A stretch of DNA of 64,000 nucleotides from CALRWV02 sp943371965 (lineage in GTDB: Bacteria > Bacteroidota > JABWAT01). The notes beneath the pieces were generated by a model. That model made no database searches, was not told where the DNA came from, and worked only from the letters and a program-made list of their open reading frames with translations. Below are positions 1 to 7,424 of the stretch, in pieces. The stretch's first letter is position 1. Every line of letters starts with the position of its first letter. The stretch lies in contig CALRWV020000007.1 in assembly GCA_943371965.1 (NCBI GenBank), positions 118,769-182,768 on the forward strand, read 5' to 3'. Both the position numbers and the translations under genes were made by a program.

Positions 1-95
1 AGTACCAAATGAATCAGCTCACCATCAAATGTTGCAGACATATTATCGGTTACAATAAATGAAAATTCTGATTTGGTTCCAACGATATGCTTCAT
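1..95 (-). CDS. Partial N-terminus of a possible hot-dog thioesterase-like protein
   Basis: An open frame starts with ATG at 93-95 (minus strand) and runs off the window edge, giving about 31 residues. It begins MKHIVGTKSEF and continues with a segment containing VTDNMSATFDGE. It starts 4 nt after the stop of the upstream 577-aa SDR-like gene (TGATTTTATG), so the two are almost certainly co-transcribed. The residues resemble the first strand and helix of some hot-dog fold acyl-CoA thioesterases, but the fragment is too short to assign a function. A downstream continuation with the hot-dog helix would settle it. Confidence 0.45.
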   Translation of the reverse strand, partial: MKHIVGTKSEFSFIVTDNMSATFDGELIHLV

Positions 96-99
96 AAAA

Positions 100-1833
100 T
101 CAGGCTTTCATTCTTTCGCCTTTTTCCTCATTGATAAAAATCCAGGAAGCTACTTTACCGATATGGATTTCATCACCGCCATCTTCACTCAACCAATAAT
201 CAGCATTTCTTGTTGTTCTTGAACTGGTATCATGATCCGGAATTGCGTTGATTTCTTTAAGAATTATTTCAATTCTTTTTTTCCAAGACAACATACTTTC
301 ATGCCGAAGGTCAATCCAACCATCATAAGCCCAAAGATTTATTGATTCAGGATTAATATCCAATTTTTCATGCTGACCCGGTACTTTCATAATTGAACCA
401 CGAATGACCGATTTGCCATCCTGAAGCAATATTGGAATTCCGATTGATATAATTCTTGAGCGGATATCCGCGTTATCTTTAATGAAATCAGTTAGCGAAT
501 TGCTCAATTGTTCGGGTGTTGCCTTTACAATTCCATCAAATGTATGAAAACATCGTTTCAAGAGATAAACTTCATACAGTAATTTTGAGAGCCTTGGTGG
601 ACCTAACATTTCAAATGCAACCGAATCGATCTGATGTTCCTTTTCCAATTTCCTCATATTATCCAAAACCCTGCGACGTAAAAATCCTGCTCTGTAAGTT
701 GGACCCATAGTTGCATTATCAAGAGCATTGACAATATCAGAACCTGTATTCCGGCCTTTAATTTCCCAAACAATTGTCTGTGCTATTTCTTCGGGTGTGA
801 TAAATTCCATTTGGCCAGCATCTGTTATCGCTTCAAATTCACCCAGTGAGAACATTCCATTTTCACCGGTATCAACAAATGGAGCTTCCAGAACACGGTT
901 TTTTTCACCGTTCTTCAGGTTTTCAATTTTATCGGATTCTGTTACTTTCAGTTCGAGTTTATCTCTCAGATCAAAGGCATTTTCAGGTTTGCAATCCTCA
1001 AGAACTACTTCTTTTCCCTTTACCAAAACAGGTCCAAATGCAATTCTTTTCCAAGCAATGGCAGCAGTTGGTTTTACTTCTTTAATGATGGGTGCATCAG
1101 GCGTTCTCCCCATTAAAAAAAGAAGGAGTGTATGAGCACCGGCTATTGCAGATTTTGCCAGTAATACACGTGATGGCTTATCTTCAGAATGTGTGTAGGG
1201 AATATTCAATCCCATTCCACCAGTACCCGAAGTTCCGACTTTTATGTACATTTTGCTCTTGGAATCTTTAAGTCCCTGCAGCATAATCTGGACATGCCGT
1301 ATCAATTGGGGAATGTATTGTGTTCCCAATAATTTTTCCACAGTATCCAACAAATGATCGTGATCATGCTGGTTTTTTCTAAGTTCATCAATCTGATTGG
1401 CAACATCCATTGTGGCAGAAAAAATATCCTGGTAAGCAACTGCGGTGGCAGTATTGATGGAATCAATTACAATATCAGGCTGGTGTTTGACAATCAGTTT
1501 ATAAAGTGCGGATTCTTCAAGGATCGATTTTGTAAGCGGTTCAATGGTGTCGTGGATAAAAACTTTCCGTCTTTGGTTGTCATCGAGAATCTGATTTCTG
1601 GATAAGTCTTTAAATTCCTCACGGACAAAAAGATTCCCGCCACCGGTAGCAAACTCAATTCCTTCACAATTCATTTCAGATTTCAATTCTCTGATAAAGT
1701 TTTCAGATTCCCATTCATATAGTGAAGATATAATCAGCTTTTTCACACCTTCATTTACCAAAATGCGGCATACTGAACGACCGACAAGACCTGCCCCACC
1801 AAGGACAAGCACCTTCTTTCCTGAGATTTCCAT
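100..1833 (-). CDS. Large NAD(P)-binding SDR-like protein, function unknown
   Basis: A 577-residue protein whose first 25 residues form a Rossmann beta-alpha-beta unit with the dinucleotide motif GGAGLVG (residues 12-18). A later YTHSEDK and KSAIAGAHT stretch (about residues 213-235) could carry the Tyr and Lys of an extended short-chain dehydrogenase, though the spacing is not the classical YxxxK. At 577 aa it is almost twice the usual 300-350 aa of extended SDRs; the C-terminal half matches nothing I recognise. No signal peptide or membrane segment is visible, so it is probably cytosolic. It lies 4 nt upstream of a possible thioesterase-like gene, which suggests a role with acyl or small carbonyl substrates, but that is inference. 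A saccharopine-dehydrogenase-like or epimerase-like protein cannot be excluded. Confidence 0.6.
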   Translation of the reverse strand: MEISGKKVLVLGGAGLVGRSVCRILVNEGVKKLIISSLYEWESENFIRELKSEMNCEGIEFATGGGNLFVREEFKDLSRNQILDDNQRRKVFIHDTIEPLTKSILEESALYKLIVKHQPDIVIDSINTATAVAYQDIFSATMDVANQIDELRKNQHDHDHLLDTVEKLLGTQYIPQLIRHVQIMLQGLKDSKSKMYIKVGTSGTGGMGLNIPYTHSEDKPSRVLLAKSAIAGAHTLLLFLMGRTPDAPIIKEVKPTAAIAWKRIAFGPVLVKGKEVVLEDCKPENAFDLRDKLELKVTESDKIENLKNGEKNRVLEAPFVDTGENGMFSLGEFEAITDAGQMEFITPEEIAQTIVWEIKGRNTGSDIVNALDNATMGPTYRAGFLRRRVLDNMRKLEKEHQIDSVAFEMLGPPRLSKLLYEVYLLKRCFHTFDGIVKATPEQLSNSLTDFIKDNADIRSRIISIGIPILLQDGKSVIRGSIMKVPGQHEKLDINPESINLWAYDGWIDLRHESMLSWKKRIEIILKEINAIPDHDTSSRTTRNADYWLSEDGGDEIHIGKVASWIFINEEKGERMKA

Positions 1834-1936
1834 GATTTACTCTTTAAAATGGTCTAATTGATTGCGAATTCAGACAATCATGAAAATCTGAAAATTTCAG
1901 CAGGAATTCAAATTAAGTCGTTAATATTGAATGAGA

Positions 1937-2086
1937 TTAGTTTTTACCAATGAAGGCAGATTTATCGGTATTGATTTTCAGTTCCTCTTCTGTTTGCGGG
2001 TTTGGTGTCAGGAAGTAAGAAATAATAACTACCATACAAATGATTAGAATTGAAATTGTGAAGGAAGAAGTGATATTTTTATACAT
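1937..2086 (-). CDS. 49-aa single-pass membrane protein, unknown function
   Basis: Translation gives 49 residues: a short polar start (MYKNITSSF), one hydrophobic helix (about residues 9-26, ISILIICMVVIISYF) and a charged tail containing TPNPQTEEEL and ending SAFIGKN. The composition is what a real small membrane protein would have, not a random frame. A TAATTTTG box sits 20 nt upstream of the ATG on the same strand. It lies about 100 nt upstream of the SDR-like gene in the same direction and could be co-transcribed with it. Ribosome binding is weak (AGGC). No family is recognised; the orientation (short N-terminus, helix, acidic tail) is typical of small accessory membrane subunits. Confidence 0.5.
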   Translation of the reverse strand: MYKNITSSFTISILIICMVVIISYFLTPNPQTEEELKINTDKSAFIGKN

Positions 2087-2105
2087 ATTTGCCTAAGTCT
2101 GGGTA

Positions 2106-2113
2106 CAAAATTA
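2106..2113 (-). promoter_or_regulatory. Candidate -7 box (TAATTTTG) for the 49-aa membrane protein gene
   Basis: The minus strand reads TAATTTTG, a full match to the Bacteroidota-type -7 consensus TAnnTTTG, 20 nt before the ATG at 2086. No convincing TTTG is seen at the -33 distance, so this is a sequence match only. Confidence 0.35.
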
Positions 2114-2134
2114 TTTCATTCTCTCTTAATCTCT

Positions 2135-2166
2135 TTTGTTTGGTGTCACAACAATGGGTATTTTTA
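2135..2166 (+). promoter_or_regulatory. Candidate promoter for the 2.2-4.4 kb plus-strand operon
   Basis: TTTG at 2135-2138 (repeated at 2139-2142), then 20 nt, then TATTTTTA at 2159-2166, seven of eight matches to TAnnTTTG. This predicts an untranslated leader of about 75 nt before the ATG at 2248. The region 1834-2247 otherwise holds only the 49-aa gene. Confidence 0.3.
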
Positions 2167-2247
2167 TCTGTAGTTCTATATTGTTGGCTGATTTAGTGTT
2201 CCATATCATATAAGCAATTGCATTCTGACGGTAAAAATGCACCCTCA

Positions 2248-2979
2248 ATGAAATTAAAAAATATTTTTTTCATACTTTTCCTTTTTCCAATCGTGGTTAA
2301 CTCTCAGGTAAAATCAACCAAAACGAATTTTTTCATTCGTCTTAAACCTGATAAACTTGACAGTCTTATTTATGATACCTCTTATGCGCCTTCAGTCAAA
2401 ACTAAAGAAATCAGAATAGCAAGTTATATCAGCATCAGTGGCGGTTTTCTTGTAGGGACCAGCCTGATCAACAGTCAGCAAACACAACTGATTGGATCAC
2501 ATGTACAGTTCGATTCCTATTCAAAATATATGTTGTCGTCTTTATACTACAACAGATTTAAATACGAGTATGAACAGAAACTGAATTCAGATTACCAGTT
2601 TTTCATGGCAGGAGTTGGGATTCATTACAATACTGAAAATCTTCTAACACAATTTGGGTTGAAATTATATGGTGGTGCTGGAAACAAAGTAACGCTATCC
2701 TCAGATTTTTGGACGGGTGCTGTAGCAACCAGTCTTTATTTTAACCGATTTTTCAAGACAAAATATACCAGTTTTATTTATACAGACCTGCATTTTATTT
2801 ACTCACTTACTGATCCGATAATTGATGGTACTGTTTCATATAATTTTGTGGTCGGTAAAAACATTTTGTCTTCCTTCAGTTATAAACACACAGAAATTCC
2901 TTACAAATTGTCATCGGACAGTTTTGTTTTTATGGTTGGCCTATTTCTGTCAAATGAAACAATAGTGGATACCCAATAA
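2248..2979 (+). CDS. Secreted or outer-membrane beta-rich protein, unknown
   Basis: The frame is open from a TTG at 2218, but the ATG at 2248 is preferred because it begins directly with a signal peptide: MKLKN, a hydrophobic run, then a cleavage-like VVNSQ. The mature protein (243 aa with signal) is rich in aromatic residues alternating with polar ones, for example FKYEYEQKL, FRFFKTKYTSFIYTDL-like stretches and a C-terminal strand FVFMVGLFLS. That pattern fits an outer-membrane beta-barrel or a porin-like protein of about 8-12 strands. It is the first gene of a three-gene plus-strand operon; its TAA stop overlaps the next ATG by one base (TAATG), indicating translational coupling. No family is recognised. 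Confidence 0.55.
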   Translation: MKLKNIFFILFLFPIVVNSQVKSTKTNFFIRLKPDKLDSLIYDTSYAPSVKTKEIRIASYISISGGFLVGTSLINSQQTQLIGSHVQFDSYSKYMLSSLYYNRFKYEYEQKLNSDYQFFMAGVGIHYNTENLLTQFGLKLYGGAGNKVTLSSDFWTGAVATSLYFNRFFKTKYTSFIYTDLHFIYSLTDPIIDGTVSYNFVVGKNILSSFSYKHTEIPYKLSSDSFVFMVGLFLSNETIVDTQ

Positions 2980-3635
2980 TGAATATATTATATCTCAGTG
3001 ATTTTTATTTGAATGACAAAAAACTGCTTGAAAGCATTGGAAAGGCAATAAATTTTTCAGGAGAAAGTTTTGTTATTGTTCCTGATGGCAGACGCTACTC
3101 AAATCCTGATGAACCACTCAATCTTCTTCAGAACGAACTGATTACAGAACTGAAAATCATACAGAATATTGAAAAGGAAATTTATGGTGTTATCGGAAAA
3201 AGGATGATCAGTTTTTTTTCCGAGGCTCCGGTAGCATCTATAGCAGCAACGGCTGAAATGAAATCAATGGTAACATTTTTTTATGAAACTGTCAGCATCA
3301 ATAAATCTCTGGTACAATCTTTCATTAATACAAAGACCAATCTGATTTTAATTCCAGTACTCCCAAATAAACATCTTTATGTTTCACCCATCCATTTTCT
3401 TAATCTATTTCATCATCTTGAGGCAAAATGTTTTATTCTGGATGAAAACATTCCGCCCGATGGAATTTCAACATTCAATGAAATGAAATTATGGGTAGAA
3501 TCAGAACCACAGAAACTTTCAGATTATTTTTGGCTGAATGAATGGCCAGACGGATTACCATTGCATTTTATCAATTTACTGAAACTCAAAGAATTCAATA
3601 CAAGTCAAAACCGTATCCTGAAAATCACAAAATAA
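2979..3635 (+). CDS. Conserved-looking hypothetical protein (218 aa)
   Basis: A 218-residue protein with no signal peptide or transmembrane helix. It starts MNILYLSDFYL, a beta-strand-like opening, and has alternating hydrophobic strands (SFVIVPDG, NLILIPVLP, KCFILDE) that suggest an alpha/beta fold, perhaps with a nucleotide- or sugar-binding Rossmann-like core. I recognise no catalytic motif. It is coupled to the upstream beta-rich protein by a TAATG overlap and is followed after 2 nt by the membrane-anchored hydrolase-like gene, so the three probably act together at the envelope. A role as a cytosolic partner or kinase-like protein would be a guess. Confidence 0.5.
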   Translation: MNILYLSDFYLNDKKLLESIGKAINFSGESFVIVPDGRRYSNPDEPLNLLQNELITELKIIQNIEKEIYGVIGKRMISFFSEAPVASIAATAEMKSMVTFFYETVSINKSLVQSFINTKTNLILIPVLPNKHLYVSPIHFLNLFHHLEAKCFILDENIPPDGISTFNEMKLWVESEPQKLSDYFWLNEWPDGLPLHFINLLKLKEFNTSQNRILKITK

Positions 3636-3637
3636 TT

Positions 3638-4429
3638 ATGAGATTCGCAATATTTATTGTTTCATTTTTAGCCATTGCTTTAATTGGAATTTTATTTTAT
3701 CAGTATGACCAACTCGCATTTCAAATTGCCCAAAGTCCTTCCTTTAAAATTGGAAACCCTGAACAGATGCCGGTTCAACCAACAAGGATTTCAAAAATAA
3801 AATCTGATTCACTTAATTTTTCCCTTTATGAATTTTATGCAGATTCGCTTTCAAAACCACTTATTTTGATACCGGGAATAGGGTTTTATATGAGTGACTG
3901 GTTCAAACTTTCAAAACAGTATGCAGATTCCGGATATCATGTTTATACATTTCCACTTGAATTTTCAGAATCAAACCAATTGAATTATTCTTGGGGAAAA
4001 CAGGATAAAAAAAATCTGGAACTTCTTATTGATTCTGTTGTAAAATCAGAAAACTATACAATAATTGCCTTTGATTTCGGTGCAATTTCACTTGATCATT
4101 TTCAATCAAAAAGAAGTGCAGAAATAATTTTGGTGAATCCGAAATATCTGAGGAGCGATTATGTTGGAATGCTTGTCGATCTCAGTTTTGGATTTTCAAT
4201 CAATTCAAAAAACAAATCTGTTTGGGAAAAAATCGGCAAAATAAATTCTCTGAATGACTCCATAATTTACGATTTTCCAAAAATCTCTCATACCTATTTC
4301 AACCCAAATATCGCTATTTCCAACGTGTTTCTGACAGTTCCACACACGAATTTAAATTCAAATTGGGAATATGGAAAAATCAGTTTCGATGATTTAAAAT
4401 TGATAGAATTGGAAAAGTGGCGTAATTGA
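3638..4429 (+). CDS. Membrane-anchored alpha/beta-hydrolase-like protein with Asp in the nucleophile elbow
   Basis: Start chosen at the ATG at 3638, 2 nt after the previous stop; the frame is open further upstream but that part overlaps the previous gene. The 263-aa product opens with a single hydrophobic helix (FAIFIVSFLAIALIGILF, residues 3-20), then an alpha/beta-hydrolase-like core: LILIPGIGFYMSDW corresponds to the strand and oxyanion loop, and IIAFDFGAIS to the nucleophile elbow. The usual G-x-S-x-G reads A-F-D-F-G, with Asp where Ser is expected. Asp nucleophiles occur in haloalkane dehalogenases and epoxide hydrolases, but the rest of the protein does not obviously match those. A C-terminal SHTYF or VPHTN could hold the histidine. 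It may equally be a non-catalytic relative. Confidence 0.5.
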   Translation: MRFAIFIVSFLAIALIGILFYQYDQLAFQIAQSPSFKIGNPEQMPVQPTRISKIKSDSLNFSLYEFYADSLSKPLILIPGIGFYMSDWFKLSKQYADSGYHVYTFPLEFSESNQLNYSWGKQDKKNLELLIDSVVKSENYTIIAFDFGAISLDHFQSKRSAEIILVNPKYLRSDYVGMLVDLSFGFSINSKNKSVWEKIGKINSLNDSIIYDFPKISHTYFNPNIAISNVFLTVPHTNLNSNWEYGKISFDDLKLIELEKWRN

Positions 4430-4431
4430 TG

Positions 4432-4449
4432 CAAAAAAGGCATTTTTTG
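4432..4449 (+). terminator. Weak AT-rich hairpin after the hydrolase-like gene
   Basis: CAAAAAA and TTTTTTG flank a GGCA loop just after the stop codon at 4429. The stem is almost all A:T, so termination may be partial. Confidence 0.25.
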
Positions 4450-4461
4450 AGTATGATACTC

Positions 4462-4491
4462 TTGACAACCGTTTAAATTACACGTAATTTG
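4462..4491 (+). promoter_or_regulatory. Strong promoter of the Hc1-like gene
   Basis: TTGACA at 4462-4467 and TAATTTG at 4485-4491 are separated by 17 nt, a textbook sigma-70-type layout whose -10 also resembles the FCB TAnnTTTG box one base short. A strong ribosome binding site, AAGGAG at 4535-4540, lies 9 nt before the ATG at 4550. Confidence 0.6.
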
Positions 4492-4549
4492 CGTCCGTTC
4501 TTTTTCTGAACAATCACTAAAAAAACAACGTTAAAAGGAGAATCACTCA

Positions 4550-4783
4550 ATGGCAAAGAATAGATATAATGATGTGTTGGCATTGCTGCAAGACGTAGAA
4601 AAAGATTTTGCAAAATTCTATGAAGGTGGAAATAAAGCTGCTGGAACAAGAGTTCGTAAAGTTATGACTGATTTGAAAGCTAAAGCTCAAGAAATCAGAA
4701 AAGAAGTTCAAAATCTTAAGAACAAAGAAAAAGCTAAAGCAGCTCCTGCTAAAAAAGCAGCTCCTGCTAAAAAGAAAAAATAA
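4550..4783 (+). CDS. Histone H1-like Hc1-family DNA-associated protein
   Basis: A 77-aa lysine-rich protein. Residues 1-60 form a predicted helical domain with the sequence features of the Hc1 family (YNDVLALLQDVEKDF, then KAAGTRVRKVM and KAKAQEIRKEVQ), common in Bacteroidota and Chlorobiota. The tail (residues 62-77) is a short Ala-Pro-Lys repeat, APAKKAAPAKKKK, as in histone H1-like tails. It is expected to bind DNA without sequence specificity and help organise the nucleoid. The gene stands alone with a consensus -35/-10 promoter, a strong Shine-Dalgarno and a strong hairpin terminator, which points to high, independent expression. Length and composition fit the family closely. An overlapping minus-strand frame at 4547-4864 is a shadow of the AAG/AAA-rich codons. 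Confidence 0.85.
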   Translation: MAKNRYNDVLALLQDVEKDFAKFYEGGNKAAGTRVRKVMTDLKAKAQEIRKEVQNLKNKEKAKAAPAKKAAPAKKKK

Positions 4784-4802
4784 TTTTTCTTGCCAAGCTT
4801 CT

Positions 4803-4831
4803 AAAAAAGTCCGGTTCATCCGGACTTTTTT
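4803..4831 (+). terminator. Rho-independent terminator of the Hc1-like gene
   Basis: AAAAAAGTCCGG and CCGGACTTTTTT form a perfect 12-bp stem around a 5-nt TTCAT loop, with a run of T at the end. It lies 20 nt after the stop codon and makes the Hc1-like gene a single-gene transcript. Confidence 0.85.
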
Positions 4832-4888
4832 GTTTGTAGTGTTTTTTGTTCCGATCCCGTACATTTACATAAAAGAAAGGAATCATTC

Positions 4889-5347
4889 ATGGACTTTTCA
4901 TTTTTCAAAGAACCCACTTTTTTCTGGTTTTCTACTGCACTGATTTTAGGAATGCTTGAAATGCTTTCCGGTGATTTTATTTTATTCAGTATCGCATTCG
5001 GAGCGTTGGGTGGCGGTATTTTTGCCTGGTTTGATCTTTCAGTTTATTTGCAGTTTATTGCATTTATCATTTTTGCCCTCGTGTTTTATTTCGCAATCAG
5101 ACCGATGTGGAAAAAATATCTCGATAAATCCATTCCCAATGTAAAAATGAATATGGACAGTTTGGTTGGTAAGACGATTACCATTTCTGAACTGAATGAG
5201 AATTCATCAAAAGAAGGTTGGACAAAAGTTTATGGAGATGTTTGGCGTGTTGAACATCTTAAAGGAAATTCAGTTGAAAAAAACCGAGACTATATTGTTA
5301 TGGAAATTAAAAGCAACCGATTAATTATTAAAGAAAAGGAGTCTTGA
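4889..5347 (+). CDS. Short NfeD-family membrane protein
   Basis: A 152-aa protein with two or three transmembrane helices in the first half (about residues 9-70, including FALVFYFAIRPMW) and a small soluble OB-fold-like domain at the C-terminus (about residues 85-150) with LVGKTITI, GWTKVYGDVWRVEH and NRLIIKE. This is the arrangement of short NfeD (NfeD1b) proteins, which lack the ClpP-like protease part of the long form. NfeD proteins pair with SPFH/stomatin proteins to form membrane microdomain assemblies, and an SPFH gene follows after a single base. The start has a good GGAAT-type ribosome binding site. The pair is enclosed by terminators on both sides, so it is a two-gene operon. Confidence 0.85.
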   Translation: MDFSFFKEPTFFWFSTALILGMLEMLSGDFILFSIAFGALGGGIFAWFDLSVYLQFIAFIIFALVFYFAIRPMWKKYLDKSIPNVKMNMDSLVGKTITISELNENSSKEGWTKVYGDVWRVEHLKGNSVEKNRDYIVMEIKSNRLIIKEKES

Positions 5348-5348
5348 T

Positions 5349-6314
5349 ATGGAATTCTCACCTGCTTTGGCCATTCTTGGTTTATTGGCGCTTTTCGTTA
5401 TCATTCTGATTTCAAAAGGAATCCGTATTGTTCAACAGGCTGAAGTTGTTCTTGTTGAACGTCTTGGCAAGTTTCACAAAGTTCTGTATTCCGGTGTCAA
5501 TATTATTATTCCTGTAATTGACAGACCAAGGGAAATTCACTGGAGAATTATGGGAAGTGGAAGAACTTATGTCAGCAAAATTGACATGCGCGAACAGGTT
5601 TTTGATTTCCCAAGTCAATCGGTCATTACAAAAGATAACGTTGCTATCGAAATAAATGCGCTTTTGTATTTTCAGATTACTGATCCTGTTAAAGTTGCGT
5701 ATGAAATCAGCAATCTGCCTGAAGCAATTGAAAAACTGACTCAAACAACTTTGAGAAATGTAGTAGGAGATATGGAACTTGATTCAACCTTAAGTTCTCG
5801 CGATAAAATCAATTCACAGCTTCGTGCCATTCTTGATGATGCCACAGAAAAATGGGGAGTTAAAATAAACCGTGTTGAATTGCAGGATATTAATCCGCCA
5901 ATTGATATTCAAAAAGCAATGGAAAAACAGATGAGGGCAGAACGTGACAGACGTGCCATGATTCTTGAAGCAGAAGGTCAAAAACAATCAGCAATTTTGA
6001 TTGCAGAAGGACAGAGAGAAGCAGAAATTGCTAAAGCAATGGGACAGAAGCAATCACAGATTTTAGTTGCTGAAGGACGTGCAGAAGGAATTATTCGAGT
6101 TGCAGAAGCTGATGCAAATGCAATAAAACTAATCAGCGAATCTGTAAAAGGAAGTCATGCAGATCCGACACAATATCTGGTTGCGTTGAAATATATTGAT
6201 GCGTTCAAACAAATCAGCAGTGCTGGTGACAAATTAGTTTTTATGCCTTATGAAGCAACGGGAGTATTGAGTTCACTTGGAATGCTGAAAGAAATATTCG
6301 AGAAAAAAAGTTAA
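5349..6314 (+). CDS. SPFH/band 7 stomatin-like protein (QmcA type)
   Basis: A 321-aa protein with one N-terminal membrane helix (about residues 5-24) followed by a canonical SPFH domain: VQQAEVVLVERLGKF, then GVNIIIPVID, the DMREQVFDFPSQ segment, and NVVGDMELDSTLSSRD. The region from about residue 185 to 245 is a charged coiled coil (MRAERDRRAMILEAEG, with repeated AEGQ/AEGR units) used for oligomerisation. Family members form ring- or cage-like assemblies around membrane proteins. It overlaps nothing and follows the NfeD gene with one base between, the standard NfeD-stomatin operon. The name qmcA is used for the E. coli relative; I leave the symbol open because several paralogous SPFH types exist. 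Confidence 0.9.
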   Translation: MEFSPALAILGLLALFVIILISKGIRIVQQAEVVLVERLGKFHKVLYSGVNIIIPVIDRPREIHWRIMGSGRTYVSKIDMREQVFDFPSQSVITKDNVAIEINALLYFQITDPVKVAYEISNLPEAIEKLTQTTLRNVVGDMELDSTLSSRDKINSQLRAILDDATEKWGVKINRVELQDINPPIDIQKAMEKQMRAERDRRAMILEAEGQKQSAILIAEGQREAEIAKAMGQKQSQILVAEGRAEGIIRVAEADANAIKLISESVKGSHADPTQYLVALKYIDAFKQISSAGDKLVFMPYEATGVLSSLGMLKEIFEKKS

Positions 6315-6341
6315 CATAAATCCAAAATGAAAAAATGAAAA

Positions 6342-6370
6342 AAGGACGGTTAAACCGTCCTTTTTTTTTT
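6342..6370. terminator. Bidirectional terminator between SPFH gene and converging P-loop-like gene
   Basis: GGACGGT and ACCGTCC form a G+C-rich stem around a TAA loop, extended by A-run and T-run on the two sides. It can terminate the plus-strand SPFH gene and the converging minus-strand gene, whose stop codon overlaps the T-run. Confidence 0.85.
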
Positions 6371-7424
6371 ACAGCAAATCTTTAATTTCTTCAATTTCAA
6401 CAGCAACATCTTCCGGTAAATTTACTTCCTCATAATCATGAATTATCGCGGATAAATATCCATCAATATCCATTGAAAGTTGGTCATCAACAATATCGTT
6501 CAAAACTTCGATTGAGTCTTCAAATTGCTGACTGAAAAACAAATGATGATGAAGTGCCCATGTTTCAGGATGACGTGAGTTTCTTACGGTCAGTGAAAGT
6601 TGGTTTGCCCATTCTTTATGAACTGAAATCCGCATATCTTGATCAAGAGAACCATAAATCAGTCTTGCCAACCAATCTTCAATCTGAATTCCATCAATTT
6701 TGTGTTGTGCAATTTGATCTAGAAGATTTTTGATTTCTTCAGATTCCCTTTCATAAAACCGGTTTGAAATGACATGCAAAGCTGCACTGTAATAAGACAA
6801 TTTATTTTTCTGATCTTCAGAAAGTGAAATCCAGAAATCCTTGAATATTTTTTCAAGTTGAAGTGAATAATCCAAATCATTCAAAGCGGAAAAATCGGAA
6901 GTATTATTTTGAACTTTCAACATATATTCCAGCGCAGAAGAAGAATGAGTCTTCCAGTTTTTGCCTATGGAAATATTTTTTGTTTGATTTCCAAGTGAAA
7001 AATTATTTTTAGAGGTAAGAAAAATTCCGGTAACGAAATCGGAATTCATGAATTGAAGAAAAAACTTTTCCCAGTTTGCATCAATCCATTTTCCACTGGT
7101 ATAAATTGATTCAGGATGGTAGAAAACAAACAGAGATTTTTTCGCACTGAGCGAAGAAAATAATGGATTTAAAATCATCATGTAATTTGTGTTGGGGCGT
7201 TCCAATGAATTTTGCATATTCAGGTCGTTTAACTTCACCAATGATTTATTGCATTGACTTAGAAAAATTCCGAGAGGAGCAGAAAACAAAAAATCCCATT
7301 CAATCACAAAATCAAACTTTGAAGAATTTAGTTTCAGCCATTCATTCAAATATGATTGTCTGCCATAACCTGGCTTTGATGACAAAATCCATTTTTCACC
7401 AACTTCAATCTGATCAAATTTCAT
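6369..7424 (-). CDS. Degenerate P-loop (STAND/MalT-like) protein, unknown role
   Basis: A 351-aa soluble protein. Residues 13-27 (ILSSKPGYGRQSYLN) align with the Walker A region of MalT-type STAND ATPases (PxGYGKT/S), but the catalytic Lys is replaced: the motif reads GYGRQS. It is followed by EW at the position where these ATPases carry a conserved Trp (NEWLKL). A Walker-B-like LFVFYHPE and a helical C-terminal half follow, the last part acidic (EEVNLPEDVAVEIEEI). This looks like an ATPase fold that has lost nucleotide hydrolysis. Its ATG overlaps the stop of the upstream 57-aa gene (ATGA), so they are coupled. No DNA-binding HTH is seen. I do not recognise a named family. Confidence 0.55.
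   Translation of the reverse strand: MKFDQIEVGEKWILSSKPGYGRQSYLNEWLKLNSSKFDFVIEWDFLFSAPLGIFLSQCNKSLVKLNDLNMQNSLERPNTNYMMILNPLFSSLSAKKSLFVFYHPESIYTSGKWIDANWEKFFLQFMNSDFVTGIFLTSKNNFSLGNQTKNISIGKNWKTHSSSALEYMLKVQNNTSDFSALNDLDYSLQLEKIFKDFWISLSEDQKNKLSYYSAALHVISNRFYERESEEIKNLLDQIAQHKIDGIQIEDWLARLIYGSLDQDMRISVHKEWANQLSLTVRNSRHPETWALHHHLFFSQQFEDSIEVLNDIVDDQLSMDIDGYLSAIIHDYEEVNLPEDVAVEIEEIKDLL

Noticed and set aside
728..1135. Plus-strand frame of 135 codons inside the SDR-like gene
   Set aside because: It is a shadow of a strong minus-strand gene, has no ribosome binding site or recognised motif, and is Ser/Phe-rich.
4547..4864. Minus-strand frame of 105 codons over the Hc1-like gene
   Set aside because: It is rich in Phe, Ser and Leu, the reverse complement of lysine codons, and overlaps a well-supported gene and its terminator.
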